From: Streptomyces lincolnensis
GTDB taxonomy: Bacteria; Actinomycetota; Actinomycetes; Streptomycetales; Streptomycetaceae
DNA length: 64,000 nt
Reading direction: 5' to 3'
NCBI RefSeq assembly: GCF_021173675.1
Contig: NZ_JAIHON010000004.1
Coordinates: 124,001 to 188,000 of the forward strand
Positions 36,178 through 45,616 of this stretch are shown here, in pieces. Positions within the stretch are counted from its first letter, which is position 1, and each line of letters opens with the position of its first letter. The translations under genes and the position numbers were made by a program. A model generated the notes under the pieces. The model did not search any database and was not told the origin of the DNA. It saw only the letters and a program-made list of their open reading frames with translations.

Positions 36178-36891
36178 CTAGGCGTGCTGGTACGCCACCA
36201 GCGAGATCCCCACGTAGTGGGTGACGAACGCGGCGACCGTGAGGGAGTGGAACACCTCGTGGAAGCCGAACCAGCGCGGTGACGGGTTCGGCCGCTTGAT
36301 GCCGTAGATCACGCCGCCCGCGCTGTAGAGCAGACCGCCGACGATCACCAGGACCAGTACCGCGATGCCGCCGGCGCGCATGAAGTCGGGCAGGAAGAAG
36401 ACCGCCGCCCAGCCCATCGCGATGTAGCAGGGGGTGTAGAGCCAGCGCGGGGCGCCGACCCAGAAGACCCGGAAGGCGATCCCGGCGAGCGCCGCGCCCC
36501 AGATGCCCCACAGCAGCCACTGCCCCTTGGCTCCGGGCAGGAGCAGCATCGTCAGCGGGGTGTAGGTGCCGGCGATGATCAGGAAGATGTTGGCGTGATC
36601 CAGCCGCCGCAGGACGCCGTCCATGCGGGGGCTCCAGTCGCCGCGGTGGTACAGCGCGCTCACGCCGAACAGCAGGCAGGCGGTCAGGGCGAAGATCCCA
36701 CAGGCGATGCGGCCTCTGGTGGAGTCGGTGAGGGCGGTGAGCACCAGGCCCGCGATGAGTACGGCCGGAAACATACCGAGGTGCAGCCAGCCGCGGAGCT
36801 TGGGCTTGACCGGATGCGGCAGGGAGAGCGCCACGGGACCACGGCCGGCGGCCGGCGGGTCCGTGGGCGCGTCGGGGGCGGACGCAGTCAT
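36178..36891 (-). CDS. PAQR-family membrane protein (hemolysin III-like)
   Basis: Seven-helix membrane protein of 237 aa. PAQR motifs are present: GVSALYHRGDWSP, then RRLDHANIFLIIAGTYTP, and the C-terminal HEVFHSLTVAAFVTHY, whose histidines probably bind zinc with the earlier His/Asp. Bacterial members are named after a Bacillus hemolysin, but a housekeeping membrane-lipid hydrolase role is more plausible. Monocistronic, with a strong terminator downstream. The promoter region contains GTAACTTACGG and a polarised AT-rich stretch. Confidence 0.9.
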   Translation of the reverse strand: MTASAPDAPTDPPAAGRGPVALSLPHPVKPKLRGWLHLGMFPAVLIAGLVLTALTDSTRGRIACGIFALTACLLFGVSALYHRGDWSPRMDGVLRRLDHANIFLIIAGTYTPLTMLLLPGAKGQWLLWGIWGAALAGIAFRVFWVGAPRWLYTPCYIAMGWAAVFFLPDFMRAGGIAVLVLVIVGGLLYSAGGVIYGIKRPNPSPRWFGFHEVFHSLTVAAFVTHYVGISLVAYQHA

Positions 36892-37199
36892 GAGGGCAAT
36901 CGTACCTACGCGACCGTAAGTTACAGGTCAGTACGCATGTCTGACCGACGAAGAGTGGCCATCCTCTCACGGTCGACTTCCCAAGGGACGGTTGGCTGAA
37001 TCCCAAGTGAAGGCAAAGCGGCGGTTCTACACGTGGCGATCCTCACTCTGCTCACCTGTGCGGCCCTCTGGACAGATGGGCGGGCTCGTCGGATGATCAA
37101 ATGAGTGCGGTCGGCACCGGATGAGCGGGCTACGAAGGCATCCGGGTCGCAGCCCCCACGGGGCAGACAAGGATAAAAATCCCTCATTTAGGAGCAATC
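36892..37199. promoter_or_regulatory. Divergent promoter region between PAQR gene and pckG
   Basis: 308 bp with no coding signal. The PAQR side has TAACTTACGGTCGCGTAGG close to its start. The pckG side has an AT-rich tract (GGATAAAAATCCCTCATTT, about 37170-37188) followed by AGGAG before the GTG at 37200. GGATnnnnATCC within it is a short palindrome. No riboswitch or terminator is recognisable. Confidence 0.45.
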
Positions 37200-39023
37200 G
37201 TGGCGCGCGACATCGCGGCTCCCCCCGTCATCCCCACCAACCACCAGGAACTGGTCTCGTGGGTGAACGAGATCGCAGAACTGACGCAACCGGACAACGT
37301 GGTCTGGTGTGACGGATCCGAGGCCGAGTACGAGCGACTGTGCGAGGAGCTCGTGGCGAAGGGCACCTTCAAGAAGCTCGACCCGATCAAGCGCCCCAAC
37401 TCGTACTACGCCGCCTCCGACCCGACCGATGTCGCCCGGGTCGAGGACCGGACCTTCATCTGCTCCGAGAAGGAGGAGGACGCGGGCCCGACGAACCACT
37501 GGAAGGCCCCCGACGAGATGCGGGACATCTTCGCGGGCGAGAAGGGCGTCTTCCGCGGCTCGATGAAGGGCCGGACGATGTACGTCGTCCCGTTCTGCAT
37601 GGGCCCCCTCGGCTCGGACCTCTCCGCGATCGGCGTCGAGATCACCGACTCCGCCTACGTCGCCGTGTCCATGCGCACCATGACCCGGATGGGACAGCCG
37701 GTCCTGGACGAACTCGGCTCCGACGGCTTCTTCGTGCGTGCCGTGCACACGCTCGGAGCGCCGCTGGAGGAGGGCCAGGAGGACGTCCCCTGGCCGTGCA
37801 ACAGCACCAAGTACATCTCCCACTTCCCGGAGACCCGCGAGATCTGGTCCTACGGCTCCGGCTACGGCGGAAACGCCCTGCTCGGCAAGAAGTGCTACGC
37901 CCTGCGCATCGCCTCCGTCATGGCCCGTGACGAGGGCTGGCTCGCCGAGCACATGCTGATCCTCAAACTCACGCCCCCGCAGGGCGAGTCCAAGTACGTG
38001 GCCGCCGCCTTCCCGTCCGCCTGCGGCAAGACCAACCTCGCCATGCTGGAGCCCACCATCTCCGGCTGGACCGTCGAGACCATCGGCGACGACATCGCCT
38101 GGATGCGCTTCGGCGAGGACGGCCGCCTGTACGCCATCAACCCCGAGGCCGGCTTCTTCGGCGTCGCCCCGGGCACCGGCGAGCACACCAACGCCAACGC
38201 GATGAAGACGCTGTGGGGCAACTCCGTCTTCACCAACGTGGCGTTGACCGACGACAACGACGTCTGGTGGGAGGGCATGACGGAGGAGACTCCGGCCCAC
38301 CTCACCGACTGGAAGGGCAACGACTGGACGCCGGAGTCCGAGACCCCGGCCGCCCACCCCAACGCCCGCTTCACCACCCCCGCCTCGCAGTGCCCGATCA
38401 TCGCGCCCGAGTGGGAGGACCCCAAGGGTGTGCCGATCTCCGCGATCCTCTTCGGCGGGCGGCGCGCCACGGCCGTACCGCTGGTGACGGAGTCCTTCGA
38501 CTGGAACCACGGCGTCTTCCTCGGCGCGAATGTCGCCAGCGAGAAGACGGCCGCCGCCGAGGGCAAGGTCGGTGAGCTGCGACGGGACCCCTTCGCCATG
38601 CTGCCGTTCTGCGGGTACAACATGGGCGACTACATGGGGCACTGGGTCGATGTCGCCAAGGACAAGGACGCCTCGAAGCTGCCGAAGATCTACTACGTCA
38701 ACTGGTTCCGCAAGAACGACGAGGGCACGTTCGTGTGGCCCGGGTTCGGTGAGAACAGCCGCGTTCTGAAGTGGATCGTGGAGCGGCTGGAAGGCAAGGC
38801 GGAGGGGGTCGAGACGCCGATCGGAATCCTGCCGGCGAAGGGCGCCCTGGACACCGAGGGGCTCGACCTGGGTGAGTCCGACCTGGAGTTCCTGCTCACG
38901 GTGGACAAGGAGGTCTGGCGTGAGGAGGCGGCGCTGGTTCCCGATCACCTGAACACGTTCGGTGATCACACGCCGAAGGAGTTGTGGGACGAGTACCGGG
39001 CGCTGGTAGCACGCCTCGGTTAG
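37200..39023 (+). CDS. pckG: Phosphoenolpyruvate carboxykinase (GTP)
   Basis: Cytoplasmic gluconeogenic enzyme of 607 aa converting oxaloacetate and GTP to PEP, CO2 and GDP. The GTP-type kinase loop with the reactive cysteine is [12 protein letters not shown] (271-282). The metal and substrate site is [18 protein letters not shown], and the R-loop and guanine-binding regions ([19 protein letters not shown]) are present. Length is normal. GTG 37200 has AGGAG eight nt upstream. It is monocistronic, which fits the single anaplerotic/gluconeogenic PEPCK of Streptomyces. Confidence 0.98.
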   Translation: MARDIAAPPVIPTNHQELVSWVNEIAELTQPDNVVWCDGSEAEYERLCEELVAKGTFKKLDPIKRPNSYYAASDPTDVARVEDRTFICSEKEEDAGPTNHWKAPDEMRDIFAGEKGVFRGSMKGRTMYVVPFCMGPLGSDLSAIGVEITDSAYVAVSMRTMTRMGQPVLDELGSDGFFVRAVHTLGAPLEEGQEDVPWPCNSTKYISHFPETREIWSYGSGYGGNALLGKKCYALRIASVMARDEGWLAEHMLILKLTPPQGESKYVAAAFPSACGKTNLAMLEPTISGWTVETIGDDIAWMRFGEDGRLYAINPEAGFFGVAPGTGEHTNANAMKTLWGNSVFTNVALTDDNDVWWEGMTEETPAHLTDWKGNDWTPESETPAAHPNARFTTPASQCPIIAPEWEDPKGVPISAILFGGRRATAVPLVTESFDWNHGVFLGANVASEKTAAAEGKVGELRRDPFAMLPFCGYNMGDYMGHWVDVAKDKDASKLPKIYYVNWFRKNDEGTFVWPGFGENSRVLKWIVERLEGKAEGVETPIGILPAKGALDTEGLDLGESDLEFLLTVDKEVWREEAALVPDHLNTFGDHTPKELWDEYRALVARLG

Positions 39024-39221
39024 TCCCCCTGATCTGCCGCGGTCGGCTCCGATCGTGCCCTGACCAGCGTAATCGTCACGGCCGGCCGCGGTGGTAGTCG
39101 GCGAGGCCGCGCACAATGGGGTGCGTGGCTCTGGGCCCGTCGTCACGCGTCTCCGTCTGCCCCGACGGGGGCGGTGACGACGGGCCTTCGCCATAGGGGT
39201 CTCGGTTGTATGCCGGGTGCG

Positions 39222-39293
39222 GGTCGGTTGTGGCTGGTCGCGCCCGCGCGGCGGAGCCGCATATTGATACAGTCCCGCGCCCCTGGGTGGGGC
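39222..39293. repeat. Dispersed Streptomyces-type intergenic repeat (second family)
   Basis: Contains GGCTGGTCGCGCCCGCGC, then a GCGGC-GGA-GCCGC hairpin and ATATTGATACAG, then CCCGCGCCCC. From memory, this composite is common between Streptomyces genes. It shares short blocks (GGCTGGTCGCGC, CGCGCCCC) with the longer repeat at 720 and 59938, but is a different arrangement. It lies between the convergent pckG and XpaC-like genes and may act as a terminator. Confidence 0.65.
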
Positions 39294-39895
39294 TACTGAG
39301 CGCGGTCTTGCAAGTACCGCGTATGACTCTCCTGCCTTCGCGCCTCTGTTTCCCTCAAGCCGGACGCCAGGCGGTCCGCCTCCTCGTGCAGCAGCGTCAG
39401 CTGGCGTTCCAGATGCCGTTCCGGCGGCTCCGTGCCCGGTGTCATCCGTGACCACCACCGCGTGCGTACGAAGGTGTCGACGGCCTCGGGGATGTCGTGG
39501 CGGATGGCGCGGGAGAGGGTGTGGATGCCCTCGGGGTCCTGGGCGAGGACCTCGCTGACCCAGCCGGGGTCGAGGAGGGCGGCCAGGAGTTCGGTCAGTT
39601 CGGTGAGGCGGCCGGACGCGGCGGGGGGCAGCTCGACGTCCGTGAGGTAGCCGCCGAGCTTCTCGAAGTCGTCCCGCAGGGCCTCCAGCTGCGCCGACGG
39701 ATCCGGGAAGTCCGGCAGGGACGGCCGCTCCGGAGGGGCGATCAGCGCGCCCGCGCCGTACAGGCCCGCGACGACGACCGGCCAGTACGGTCCGGCCACG
39801 CCCGTGAAGGTGAGGACCAGGCCCACCAGACCGCACGCGCTGCCCGCGATGTTCTTGCGGGACTCCAGATAGCCGGTGAACTCACTGATAGCCAC
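39293..39895 (-). CDS. XpaC-like two-helix membrane protein in TelA operon
   Basis: Protein of 200 aa. The N-terminus carries two adjacent transmembrane helices (AGSACGLVGLVLTFTGVAG and WPVVVAGLYGAGALIA), and the rest is soluble helix and coiled coil ending in a charged stretch (LHEEADRLASGLRETEARRQ). Size, topology and its place beside TelA resemble XpaC of Firmicutes, whose gene pairs with the TelA homologue yaaN; sequence identity is not established. It overlaps the VWA gene by 14 nt and is the last gene of the operon. Confidence 0.7.
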   Translation of the reverse strand: MAISEFTGYLESRKNIAGSACGLVGLVLTFTGVAGPYWPVVVAGLYGAGALIAPPERPSLPDFPDPSAQLEALRDDFEKLGGYLTDVELPPAASGRLTELTELLAALLDPGWVSEVLAQDPEGIHTLSRAIRHDIPEAVDTFVRTRWWSRMTPGTEPPERHLERQLTLLHEEADRLASGLRETEARRQESHTRYLQDRAQ

Positions 39896-41414
39896 GGATC
39901 TCCTCGAAGGCGCCGTCCAGGGAGCCCTGTCGGGCGTCGAAGAGGCGGCCGCCGGTCAGGTCGGCGATGTGCTCCAGTTCGGAGCGGTCGGAGTCGCCGA
40001 AGAGGATGGGGAAGACGGGGATGTGGCGGCGGTCGGTCCCGAGCCCGGCGTAGAAGGCGTCGAAGTCCTTGGCCTCCGCGCCGGCGGTGTTCTCGCCGTC
40101 CGTCATCAGCACGATCGAGGTGAAGGTGTCGCGATCGGTGCCCAGGTGGTCGTAGGCCTTTTCCAGGGAGGTGTAGATCGCGGTGTCGCCGTTGGCGGTG
40201 AGGGCGTTGGTGTCCGCGCGGATCGCCGCGAGACCGGACTTGGGGTCGGCCGGGTCCACCACATGCGTGCGGACGCTCTTCACCTCCGAGCCGAACGGCA
40301 TCAGGGTGACCTCCTCGCGGTCCCGGAAGTCCCCGGTGAGGTCGGCGAGCGCGGACTTGAGGCGGGCCAGGCGGTCGCCCTTCATGGAGCCCGAGGTGTC
40401 GAGGACGTAGACCGTGCGGGAGGGGCGGCGCAGGTCGTTCTCGTACGAGTCGAGCAGGCCGTCGGCGACGGAACGGCTGCCGGGGAAGGGCAGTTCGCGG
40501 CGGCGGGTGGTGTCGAGGCCGGTGGCGGGGGCGACGGAGGCGACGACCGGGCGGCGGTGCGTGCGGTCGGTGATCAGCCGCTGGACCGGCTCCGAGCGCA
40601 GGGCCTCGGTGAGCCGGCGGACGTCCTCGCGGGTCGCGGCGCCGGTGGCCGCGAGGGAGGAGAGCGGGTAGTCGGCGGTGACGACGCCGTCGCGGGGGCG
40701 GATCACGGTCAGGCCCGGGATGCCCTTGAGGACGGACTCGTAGTTGAGCAGGGCGTCGACGGTGCCGCGCCGCTGGTAGGCGGTGGCCAGCCAGCCCGAG
40801 GAACCCGAGGTCAGCCGCTGCCCCTGGAAGAACTCCTTCAGCCGGGGCGTGGCCTTGGTGACGTCGGCGTCGGTCAGCGCGGACTGGGCGCCGGAGAGCG
40901 CGGAGGCGACGGAGACCAGCGTGGCGAACCCGGAGTTGGAGCGGGCCGGGTCGGTCATGCCGTAGGTCAGCTTCCCGTCCCGGACCGCCCGCTCGACCCG
41001 GGCCCAGGTGACGTTCTCCGGCTGCCAGCCGAGTTCGAGGACGGTGGACGCCTTGACCCCGATCGCGACCGGGCTCGACATGACCGGCGTCTCGGAGACC
41101 ACCTTGCGCGCCGCGTCGGGACGCAGCCGCAGATAGTCGTTGGACGCCAGCCACAGCGCGTCGTACCGCTCGTCGGCCGTGCCCTCGGCCAGCAGGTCCA
41201 CGGCGTCGAGGGTGCCCATGTAGGTGGGCCGGACCTTGATGCCGGTGTCCTTCTCGATCCGGTCGAGGACCGGCGTCATGTCGCCGAGTTCGCTGGAGGC
41301 GAGGACGCGCAGGGTGCCGGCTTCGGGTGCGGCCGGGTCCTCCCGCTTCTCCTGCCCGCTGCACGCGGTGAGGAGGGCCAGCAGGGCCAGGACGAGGATC
41401 GGGACTCTCCTCAC
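39882..41414 (-). CDS. Lipoprotein fusing a solute-binding domain to a VWA domain
   Basis: Exported protein of 510 aa. GTG 41414 gives a signal peptide with lipobox LLTAC. The region from about 35 to 290 is a type 2 periplasmic-binding fold (LRVLASSELGDMTPVLDRIE, then DPARSNSGFATLVS). The C-terminal half is a VWA domain with an intact MIDAS: DTSGS, the Thr in GDTAIYTSL, and the Asp in LMTDGENT. VWA domains bind protein partners through a metal. It overlaps telA by 4 nt. No ABC permease is nearby, so the binding domain more likely senses or recruits than transports. Confidence 0.85.
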   Translation of the reverse strand: MRRVPILVLALLALLTACSGQEKREDPAAPEAGTLRVLASSELGDMTPVLDRIEKDTGIKVRPTYMGTLDAVDLLAEGTADERYDALWLASNDYLRLRPDAARKVVSETPVMSSPVAIGVKASTVLELGWQPENVTWARVERAVRDGKLTYGMTDPARSNSGFATLVSVASALSGAQSALTDADVTKATPRLKEFFQGQRLTSGSSGWLATAYQRRGTVDALLNYESVLKGIPGLTVIRPRDGVVTADYPLSSLAATGAATREDVRRLTEALRSEPVQRLITDRTHRRPVVASVAPATGLDTTRRRELPFPGSRSVADGLLDSYENDLRRPSRTVYVLDTSGSMKGDRLARLKSALADLTGDFRDREEVTLMPFGSEVKSVRTHVVDPADPKSGLAAIRADTNALTANGDTAIYTSLEKAYDHLGTDRDTFTSIVLMTDGENTAGAEAKDFDAFYAGLGTDRRHIPVFPILFGDSDRSELEHIADLTGGRLFDARQGSLDGAFEEIRGYQ

Positions 41415-42574
41415 GCGAGGCCCCCTTCCATCGCGCCCCGCGACCGGCTGCGCTCCAGGTACGCGCCCGCGTGCTGGAGTTCGGCGGTCAGGGACTCCAC
41501 CGTGGACGCCATCGCCTCGGTCGCCTGGACCTTGTACGTGTCGATCGTGTCGAGGGTCCGGTAGATCTGCTGGAAGGCGGAGCGCAGGGTCTCCGCGCCC
41601 ACGGCCGGGTCGGCGGCGATCCGCTGGATCTCCCCGCTCTGTGTGGCGAGCATCTCCGCGTTGCCCCGGATGAGGTCCTCGGTCGTCCCGCGCAGGGCGT
41701 TGACCTGCTCGACGACCTTCTTCTGGTGGTCCAGGGCGGAGGCCAGCATCACGGAGATCCGGAGCGCCGACACGGTGGTCGTGGCCGCCCGGTCGACGCC
41801 CTTGATCAGCTCCTCGTTGTTGCGTCGTACGACGTCCATGGCGAGGTAGCCCTGGGCGCACACCGCGAGCTGGGTGAGCAGGTCCTGATGCTTCTGCCGG
41901 ACCGGGAAGAGGACGTCGGCGCGCAGCCCGTCGGCCTCCTGGGGATCCGTGACGGCCGTGATGTGCTCCTCGACGGCCGTGTCCAGGGCCTCGGTGAGTA
42001 CGACGTACTCCTGGAGCTTGCCCATGGTCTCCCACAGCCGGACCCGCTCGGTCTGCAACGCGGCGTTGTCCCGGCGCAGTTCGTCCTGGCCGCCGCGCAG
42101 CGAGCCCACGATCCTGTTCAACGTGCCCTGCGCGGTGGCGTACTTGGCCACGTGGTCGCGCAGCTTGTTGCCGCCCGGCAGCCGGGACAGGAACTTGCGT
42201 CCCTTGGCGGCGGGCAGGTCGCGCGGGTCCAGGTCCTCGACCACGCGCCGCAGTTCGACGAGCGATCCGGCCACCTGGGACTGGGCGTCACCGCCGTTCG
42301 ACGGCAGGCTCCGCACGGTCCGCTCCAGCATGCGGTTGGACTGCGCGGCGGCGCTGCGCATCTCCCCGGCGCCGAGCGCGGTGATCTCCCCGACCTTCCC
42401 CGCGAACTCGGGGGAGCGGGCGTCCAGGGCGGCGAGGCCCTCGACGTAGGCGGCGGCCTTTCGGGCCATGTCGGTACGGACGGTGTCGTCGACGGGGACG
42501 AGCCCGCCGGCCTTCTCCCGGGGTACGGCCGTGACGGCCTCGGGAGGGGTGAGGACAAAGGTGTCGTCGGTCAT
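41411..42574 (-). CDS. TelA family (toxic anion resistance) protein
   Basis: Soluble, almost fully helical protein of 387 aa matching the TelA/YaaN family: LSRLPGGNKLRDHVAKY early, ELRRDNAALQTERVRLWETM in the centre, and VVRRNNEELIKGVDRAATTTVSALR near residue 250. The family is linked to tellurite and other oxyanion tolerance and to Ter-type stress systems. The biochemical role is unknown; coiled-coil dynamin-like or scaffold roles have been suggested. Here it is sandwiched between two exported solute-binding-like proteins, with a 4-nt overlap to the VWA lipoprotein. Confidence 0.9.
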   Translation of the reverse strand: MTDDTFVLTPPEAVTAVPREKAGGLVPVDDTVRTDMARKAAAYVEGLAALDARSPEFAGKVGEITALGAGEMRSAAAQSNRMLERTVRSLPSNGGDAQSQVAGSLVELRRVVEDLDPRDLPAAKGRKFLSRLPGGNKLRDHVAKYATAQGTLNRIVGSLRGGQDELRRDNAALQTERVRLWETMGKLQEYVVLTEALDTAVEEHITAVTDPQEADGLRADVLFPVRQKHQDLLTQLAVCAQGYLAMDVVRRNNEELIKGVDRAATTTVSALRISVMLASALDHQKKVVEQVNALRGTTEDLIRGNAEMLATQSGEIQRIAADPAVGAETLRSAFQQIYRTLDTIDTYKVQATEAMASTVESLTAELQHAGAYLERSRSRGAMEGGLA

Positions 42575-42591
42575 GTGCGGTTCCCCCGTGA

Positions 42592-43665
42592 TCAGCCGCG
42601 CGCCCGGCGCGCCATGTCGTGCAGCACCTCGGAGGTGGGCACGGGCGCCTGCCGGATGCCGGTCAGCTTCTGGTTGAGGTAGTCGGCGTGGGCCGCCGTG
42701 GCCCGGGTGAACTCGGCGGTCGAGCCCTGCGGCCGGAACCCGTGCCGGACGGCCAGCTCACGCAACTCGGGGTCGGTGCTCAGCAGTTCACCGAGAGAGC
42801 GGCCCTCGTCCGTCAGCGGTACGACCGTGTGGTCGCTGTTGGCGGTGGTGTCCGGGTAGAGCACGACGAGGTCGTCGACGCCCTTCTGCTCGGCGAGCAG
42901 CGCGGCGACCTGCGACTCGTAGACCAGCACCAGCGGATTGCCGGCGCCGCTGACGAAGTCCCGGAAGGTCGCGTCCGTGCTGGACTGCTGGGCGCCCTGG
43001 ACGGTGACCAGCTTGCGCATCAGCGGCGCGGTGCGGTCGACGTCGGCGTCACTCGCGGCCACCTTGCCGCCGGCGGCGACGTAGGAGGCGGCGGCGAGGT
43101 ACAGGGCGCCCGAGTTGGAGGACTCCGGGTCGGTGCTGGCGAGGTAGAGGGTGCCCGTCAACTCCCCGTACTTCTCGGACCCCTTGAGCTGCTGCCAGGT
43201 GCGGTCCTCGGCGGCGGCGTCGAGATAGGCGGCCATCTTCAGCGTGCCGCGGTGCTTCTCCAGCGCCGCGAGCCCGTTGGCGGCCAGCACCTCGGCGGCG
43301 CCCCGGTGGGCCACGACGACGAGCGGCGAGTAGAAGGGCACCGGCAGGGGTTGCCGGGCCTTGTACTTCGCGGCCAGTTCGTCGGCCGGCGCCTGGCTGG
43401 ACGGGAAGGCGAGGTCGTACCCCTTGAGGTCCAGCCCCTCCATGGCCCAGGACCCGGAGGTCTCGGCCCGCACGGTGTAGCCCTTGGCGGCCAGGGCCTT
43501 CACCACATCCGGATCGCCGAAGAACTCCGCCTTCTCCGATCCGATCACCGCACGCACGGTCTTCGTTGCCGTGCCCTTGTCCCCGTTGTCCCGGCCCGCT
43601 GCGACGGCTGCCACCACTCCGCCGATCAGCAGAACCGCGAGGACGATTCCCACGATTCGTCTCAC
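42592..43665 (-). CDS. Membrane-anchored solute-binding-like protein, first gene of TelA operon
   Basis: Protein of 357 aa from GTG 43665, with ATG 43695 or 43728 as upstream options. The N-terminus has an uncleaved-looking signal anchor (RRIVGIVLAVLLIGGVVAAVAA) with no lipobox cysteine. The body is a type 2 periplasmic-binding fold: VIGSEKAEFFGDPDVVKALA, then FYSPLVVVAHRG and LYLASTDPESSNSGALYLAA. The last motif, D-P-x-x-S-N-S-G, is also present in the VWA lipoprotein (DPARSNSG), so the two are paralogous. It precedes telA by 17 nt. Ligand unknown. Confidence 0.82.
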   Translation of the reverse strand: MRRIVGIVLAVLLIGGVVAAVAAGRDNGDKGTATKTVRAVIGSEKAEFFGDPDVVKALAAKGYTVRAETSGSWAMEGLDLKGYDLAFPSSQAPADELAAKYKARQPLPVPFYSPLVVVAHRGAAEVLAANGLAALEKHRGTLKMAAYLDAAAEDRTWQQLKGSEKYGELTGTLYLASTDPESSNSGALYLAAASYVAAGGKVAASDADVDRTAPLMRKLVTVQGAQQSSTDATFRDFVSGAGNPLVLVYESQVAALLAEQKGVDDLVVLYPDTTANSDHTVVPLTDEGRSLGELLSTDPELRELAVRHGFRPQGSTAEFTRATAAHADYLNQKLTGIRQAPVPTSEVLHDMARRARG

Positions 43666-43747
43666 ACGGGGGAGCTTCCTCCCGGAACCCAACATTCCCC
43701 GCCTGGGGGGATGAACGGGGGGTGACATACCGGCCCCGTCCCTGCAA

Positions 43748-43773
43748 CGCGCCCCCTAAGGGGCGCGGGGAAC
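43748..43773. repeat. Short member of the dispersed repeat family
   Basis: CGCGCCCC-CTAA-GGGGCGCG forms an 8-bp stem with a 4-nt loop at 43748-43767, followed by GGGAAC. This matches the GGGGCGCGGGGAACTGCGCG core of the element at 720-770, in opposite orientation and without the rest. It sits upstream of the TelA operon. Confidence 0.55.
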
Positions 43774-43911
43774 GGCGCGCTCAGCCACGGACGACCGGCA
43801 CTCGCGTACGGCAGAAGCTCCCACGGCGCCCCGCGGTCAAGGCGAACGCAGTGCTGTGGCACCCGGTCCGCGCGTCGCTGCGGGTGCACGCGGACCGGGG
43901 CCGTTCGAGGG

Positions 43912-44331
43912 TCAGCCGACGCTGCTGAGCTCCTGCGGCTCGGCCAGCGCGGCGGCATGCGCGTCCATGCGCTCGGCGGCGAGGATCGCCACGGCCGTGT
44001 CGGCGCGCGACGCGGCGACCACCAGCGCCCGCCCCGCGAGAGCGTGCGCCCGCTCGTGCAACGCCGCACTGCCACCCCCGCCGGAGGCAACCGCACGGAC
44101 CGGCGTACCGCCACCCCGCAACCGTGTCACCTGCTCGGCGAGCCGCTCCGCGGCCGTGTCGAGGTCCTCGGCCGGTTCGAGCGCGCGCAGCGCGTCGGTG
44201 ACGGCGAGCAGCGCGGCCAGATGGCCCGCGAGCTGGATGTCCAGCTCTTCCTCGCGGGAGCGATGAGGGAAGTCGGAGGTGGTGCCGGCCATCGTGCTGT
44301 GGACCGACTTGGTGCGGATCGGCTCGTACAT
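43912..44331 (-). CDS. Small helical hypothetical protein
   Basis: Soluble helical protein of 139 aa with no recognised domain. Leucine/alanine-rich helices (IQLAGHLAALLAVTDALRALEP, then ALAGRALVVAASRADTAVAIL) suggest a helical bundle or coiled coil, with a Gly-rich linker in the middle. ATG 44331 has AGGAGG upstream. An AT-rich palindromic operator lies about 40 bp before the start. Its neighbour is an aminotransferase in the same orientation, ending the window's minus-strand group here. Confidence 0.7.
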   Translation of the reverse strand: MYEPIRTKSVHSTMAGTTSDFPHRSREEELDIQLAGHLAALLAVTDALRALEPAEDLDTAAERLAEQVTRLRGGGTPVRAVASGGGGSAALHERAHALAGRALVVAASRADTAVAILAAERMDAHAAALAEPQELSSVG

Positions 44332-44368
44332 GGGATGGCCTCCTGTGCTGTCAGGAAGCCATCTTAGC

Positions 44369-44383
44369 TTAGATTTCGTCTAA
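44369..44383. promoter_or_regulatory. MarR-like palindromic operator
   Basis: TTAGA-TTTCG-TCTAA, within CTTAGATTTCGTCTAAAG, is a symmetrical AT-rich site in otherwise GC-rich DNA. It lies between the aminotransferase stop (44405) and the start of the downstream helical protein gene (44331). The spacing and sequence are typical of MarR-family operators. The regulator is not encoded alongside. Confidence 0.6.
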
Positions 44384-44404
44384 AGTTGAGCGGACCCAAA
44401 AGAT

Positions 44405-45616
44405 CTACGGCTGTCCGTAACCGTCCAGGAAGTTCCCGATCCGGGTGATCGCCGACCGCAGATCCCGGGCCGTCGGCAGGGTCACCACGCGGAAGTGGTC
44501 CGGCTCGGGCCAGTTGAAGCCGCTGCCCTGGACGACCATGATCTTCTCCTGCCGGAGCAGGTCCAGGACCATCTGCCGGTCGTCCTTGATCTTGAAGACC
44601 TTGGGGTCCAGGCGCGGGAAGAGATACAGCGCCCCCTTCGGCTTCACGCAGCTCACGCCCGGAATCTGGGTCAGCAGCTCGTACGCCACGTCCCGCTGCT
44701 CGCGCAGCCGCCCGCCCGGCAGGACGAGGTCGTCGATGGTCTGCCGCCCGCTCAGCGCGGCCACCACTCCGTGCTGACCCGGCATGTTCGCGCACAGGCG
44801 CATGTTCGCCAGGATCGTCAGGCCCTCGATGTAGGAGTCGGCGTGCGCGCGCGGCCCGGAGATCGCCATCCAGCCCACCCGGTATCCGGCCACCCGGTAC
44901 GCCTTGGACATGCCGTTGAAGGTGAGGGTCAGCAGGTCCGGGGCGACCTTGGCGGTCGGGGTGTGCGTGGCCTCGTCGTACAGGATCTTGTCGTAGATCT
45001 CGTCGGAGCAGACGAGCAGGTTGTGCCGGCGCGCGATGTCGGTCAGGCCCCGCAGCATCGCCTCGTCGTAGACGGCCCCCGTCGGGTTGTTGGGGTTGAT
45101 GATGACGAGCGCCTTGGTGCGGTCGGTGACCTTGCGTTCGATGTCGGCGAGGTCGGGCATCCAGTCGGACTGCTCGTCGCAGCGGTAGTGCACGGCGGTG
45201 CCGCCGGAGAGGGAGACGGCCGCGGTCCACAGCGGATAGTCCGGCGCCGGTACGAGGACCTCGTCGCCGTCGTCCAGCAGGCCCTGCATGGCCATCACGA
45301 TCAGCTCGGAGACGCCGTTGCCGATGAAGACGTGCTCGACGTCCGTCTCGATGCCGAGGGTCTGGTTGTGCATGACGACCGCCCGGCGCGCGGCCAGCAG
45401 GCCCTTCGCGTCGCCGTAGCCGTGGGCCGTGGAGACGTTGCGGAGGATGTCCTCCAGGATCTCGGGCGGGCACTCGAACCCGAACGCCGCCGGGTTGCCC
45501 GTGTTCAGCTTGAGGATGCGGTGCCCCGCCGCTTCCAGGCGCATCGCCTCCTCGAGAACCGGGCCCCGGATCTCGTAACAGACGTTGGCGAGCTTGGTCG
45601 ACTGGATCACCTGCAT
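44405..45616 (-). CDS. PLP-dependent aminotransferase (AlaA/AlaC-like)
   Basis: Class I aminotransferase of 403 aa, probably glutamate-pyruvate type. Features are LKLNTGNPAAFGFECP, the phosphate-region GNGVSELIVMAMQGLLDDGD, the cofactor Asn in INPNNPTGAVYD, and the Schiff-base lysine in FNGMSKAYRVAGYRVGW. The Arg that binds the substrate carboxylate lies near the end (HFRVVTLP). ATG 45616 matches the conserved MQVIQSTKL start. Substrate by family: alanine or related amino acids. Confidence 0.9.
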   Translation of the reverse strand: MQVIQSTKLANVCYEIRGPVLEEAMRLEAAGHRILKLNTGNPAAFGFECPPEILEDILRNVSTAHGYGDAKGLLAARRAVVMHNQTLGIETDVEHVFIGNGVSELIVMAMQGLLDDGDEVLVPAPDYPLWTAAVSLSGGTAVHYRCDEQSDWMPDLADIERKVTDRTKALVIINPNNPTGAVYDEAMLRGLTDIARRHNLLVCSDEIYDKILYDEATHTPTAKVAPDLLTLTFNGMSKAYRVAGYRVGWMAISGPRAHADSYIEGLTILANMRLCANMPGQHGVVAALSGRQTIDDLVLPGGRLREQRDVAYELLTQIPGVSCVKPKGALYLFPRLDPKVFKIKDDRQMVLDLLRQEKIMVVQGSGFNWPEPDHFRVVTLPTARDLRSAITRIGNFLDGYGQP

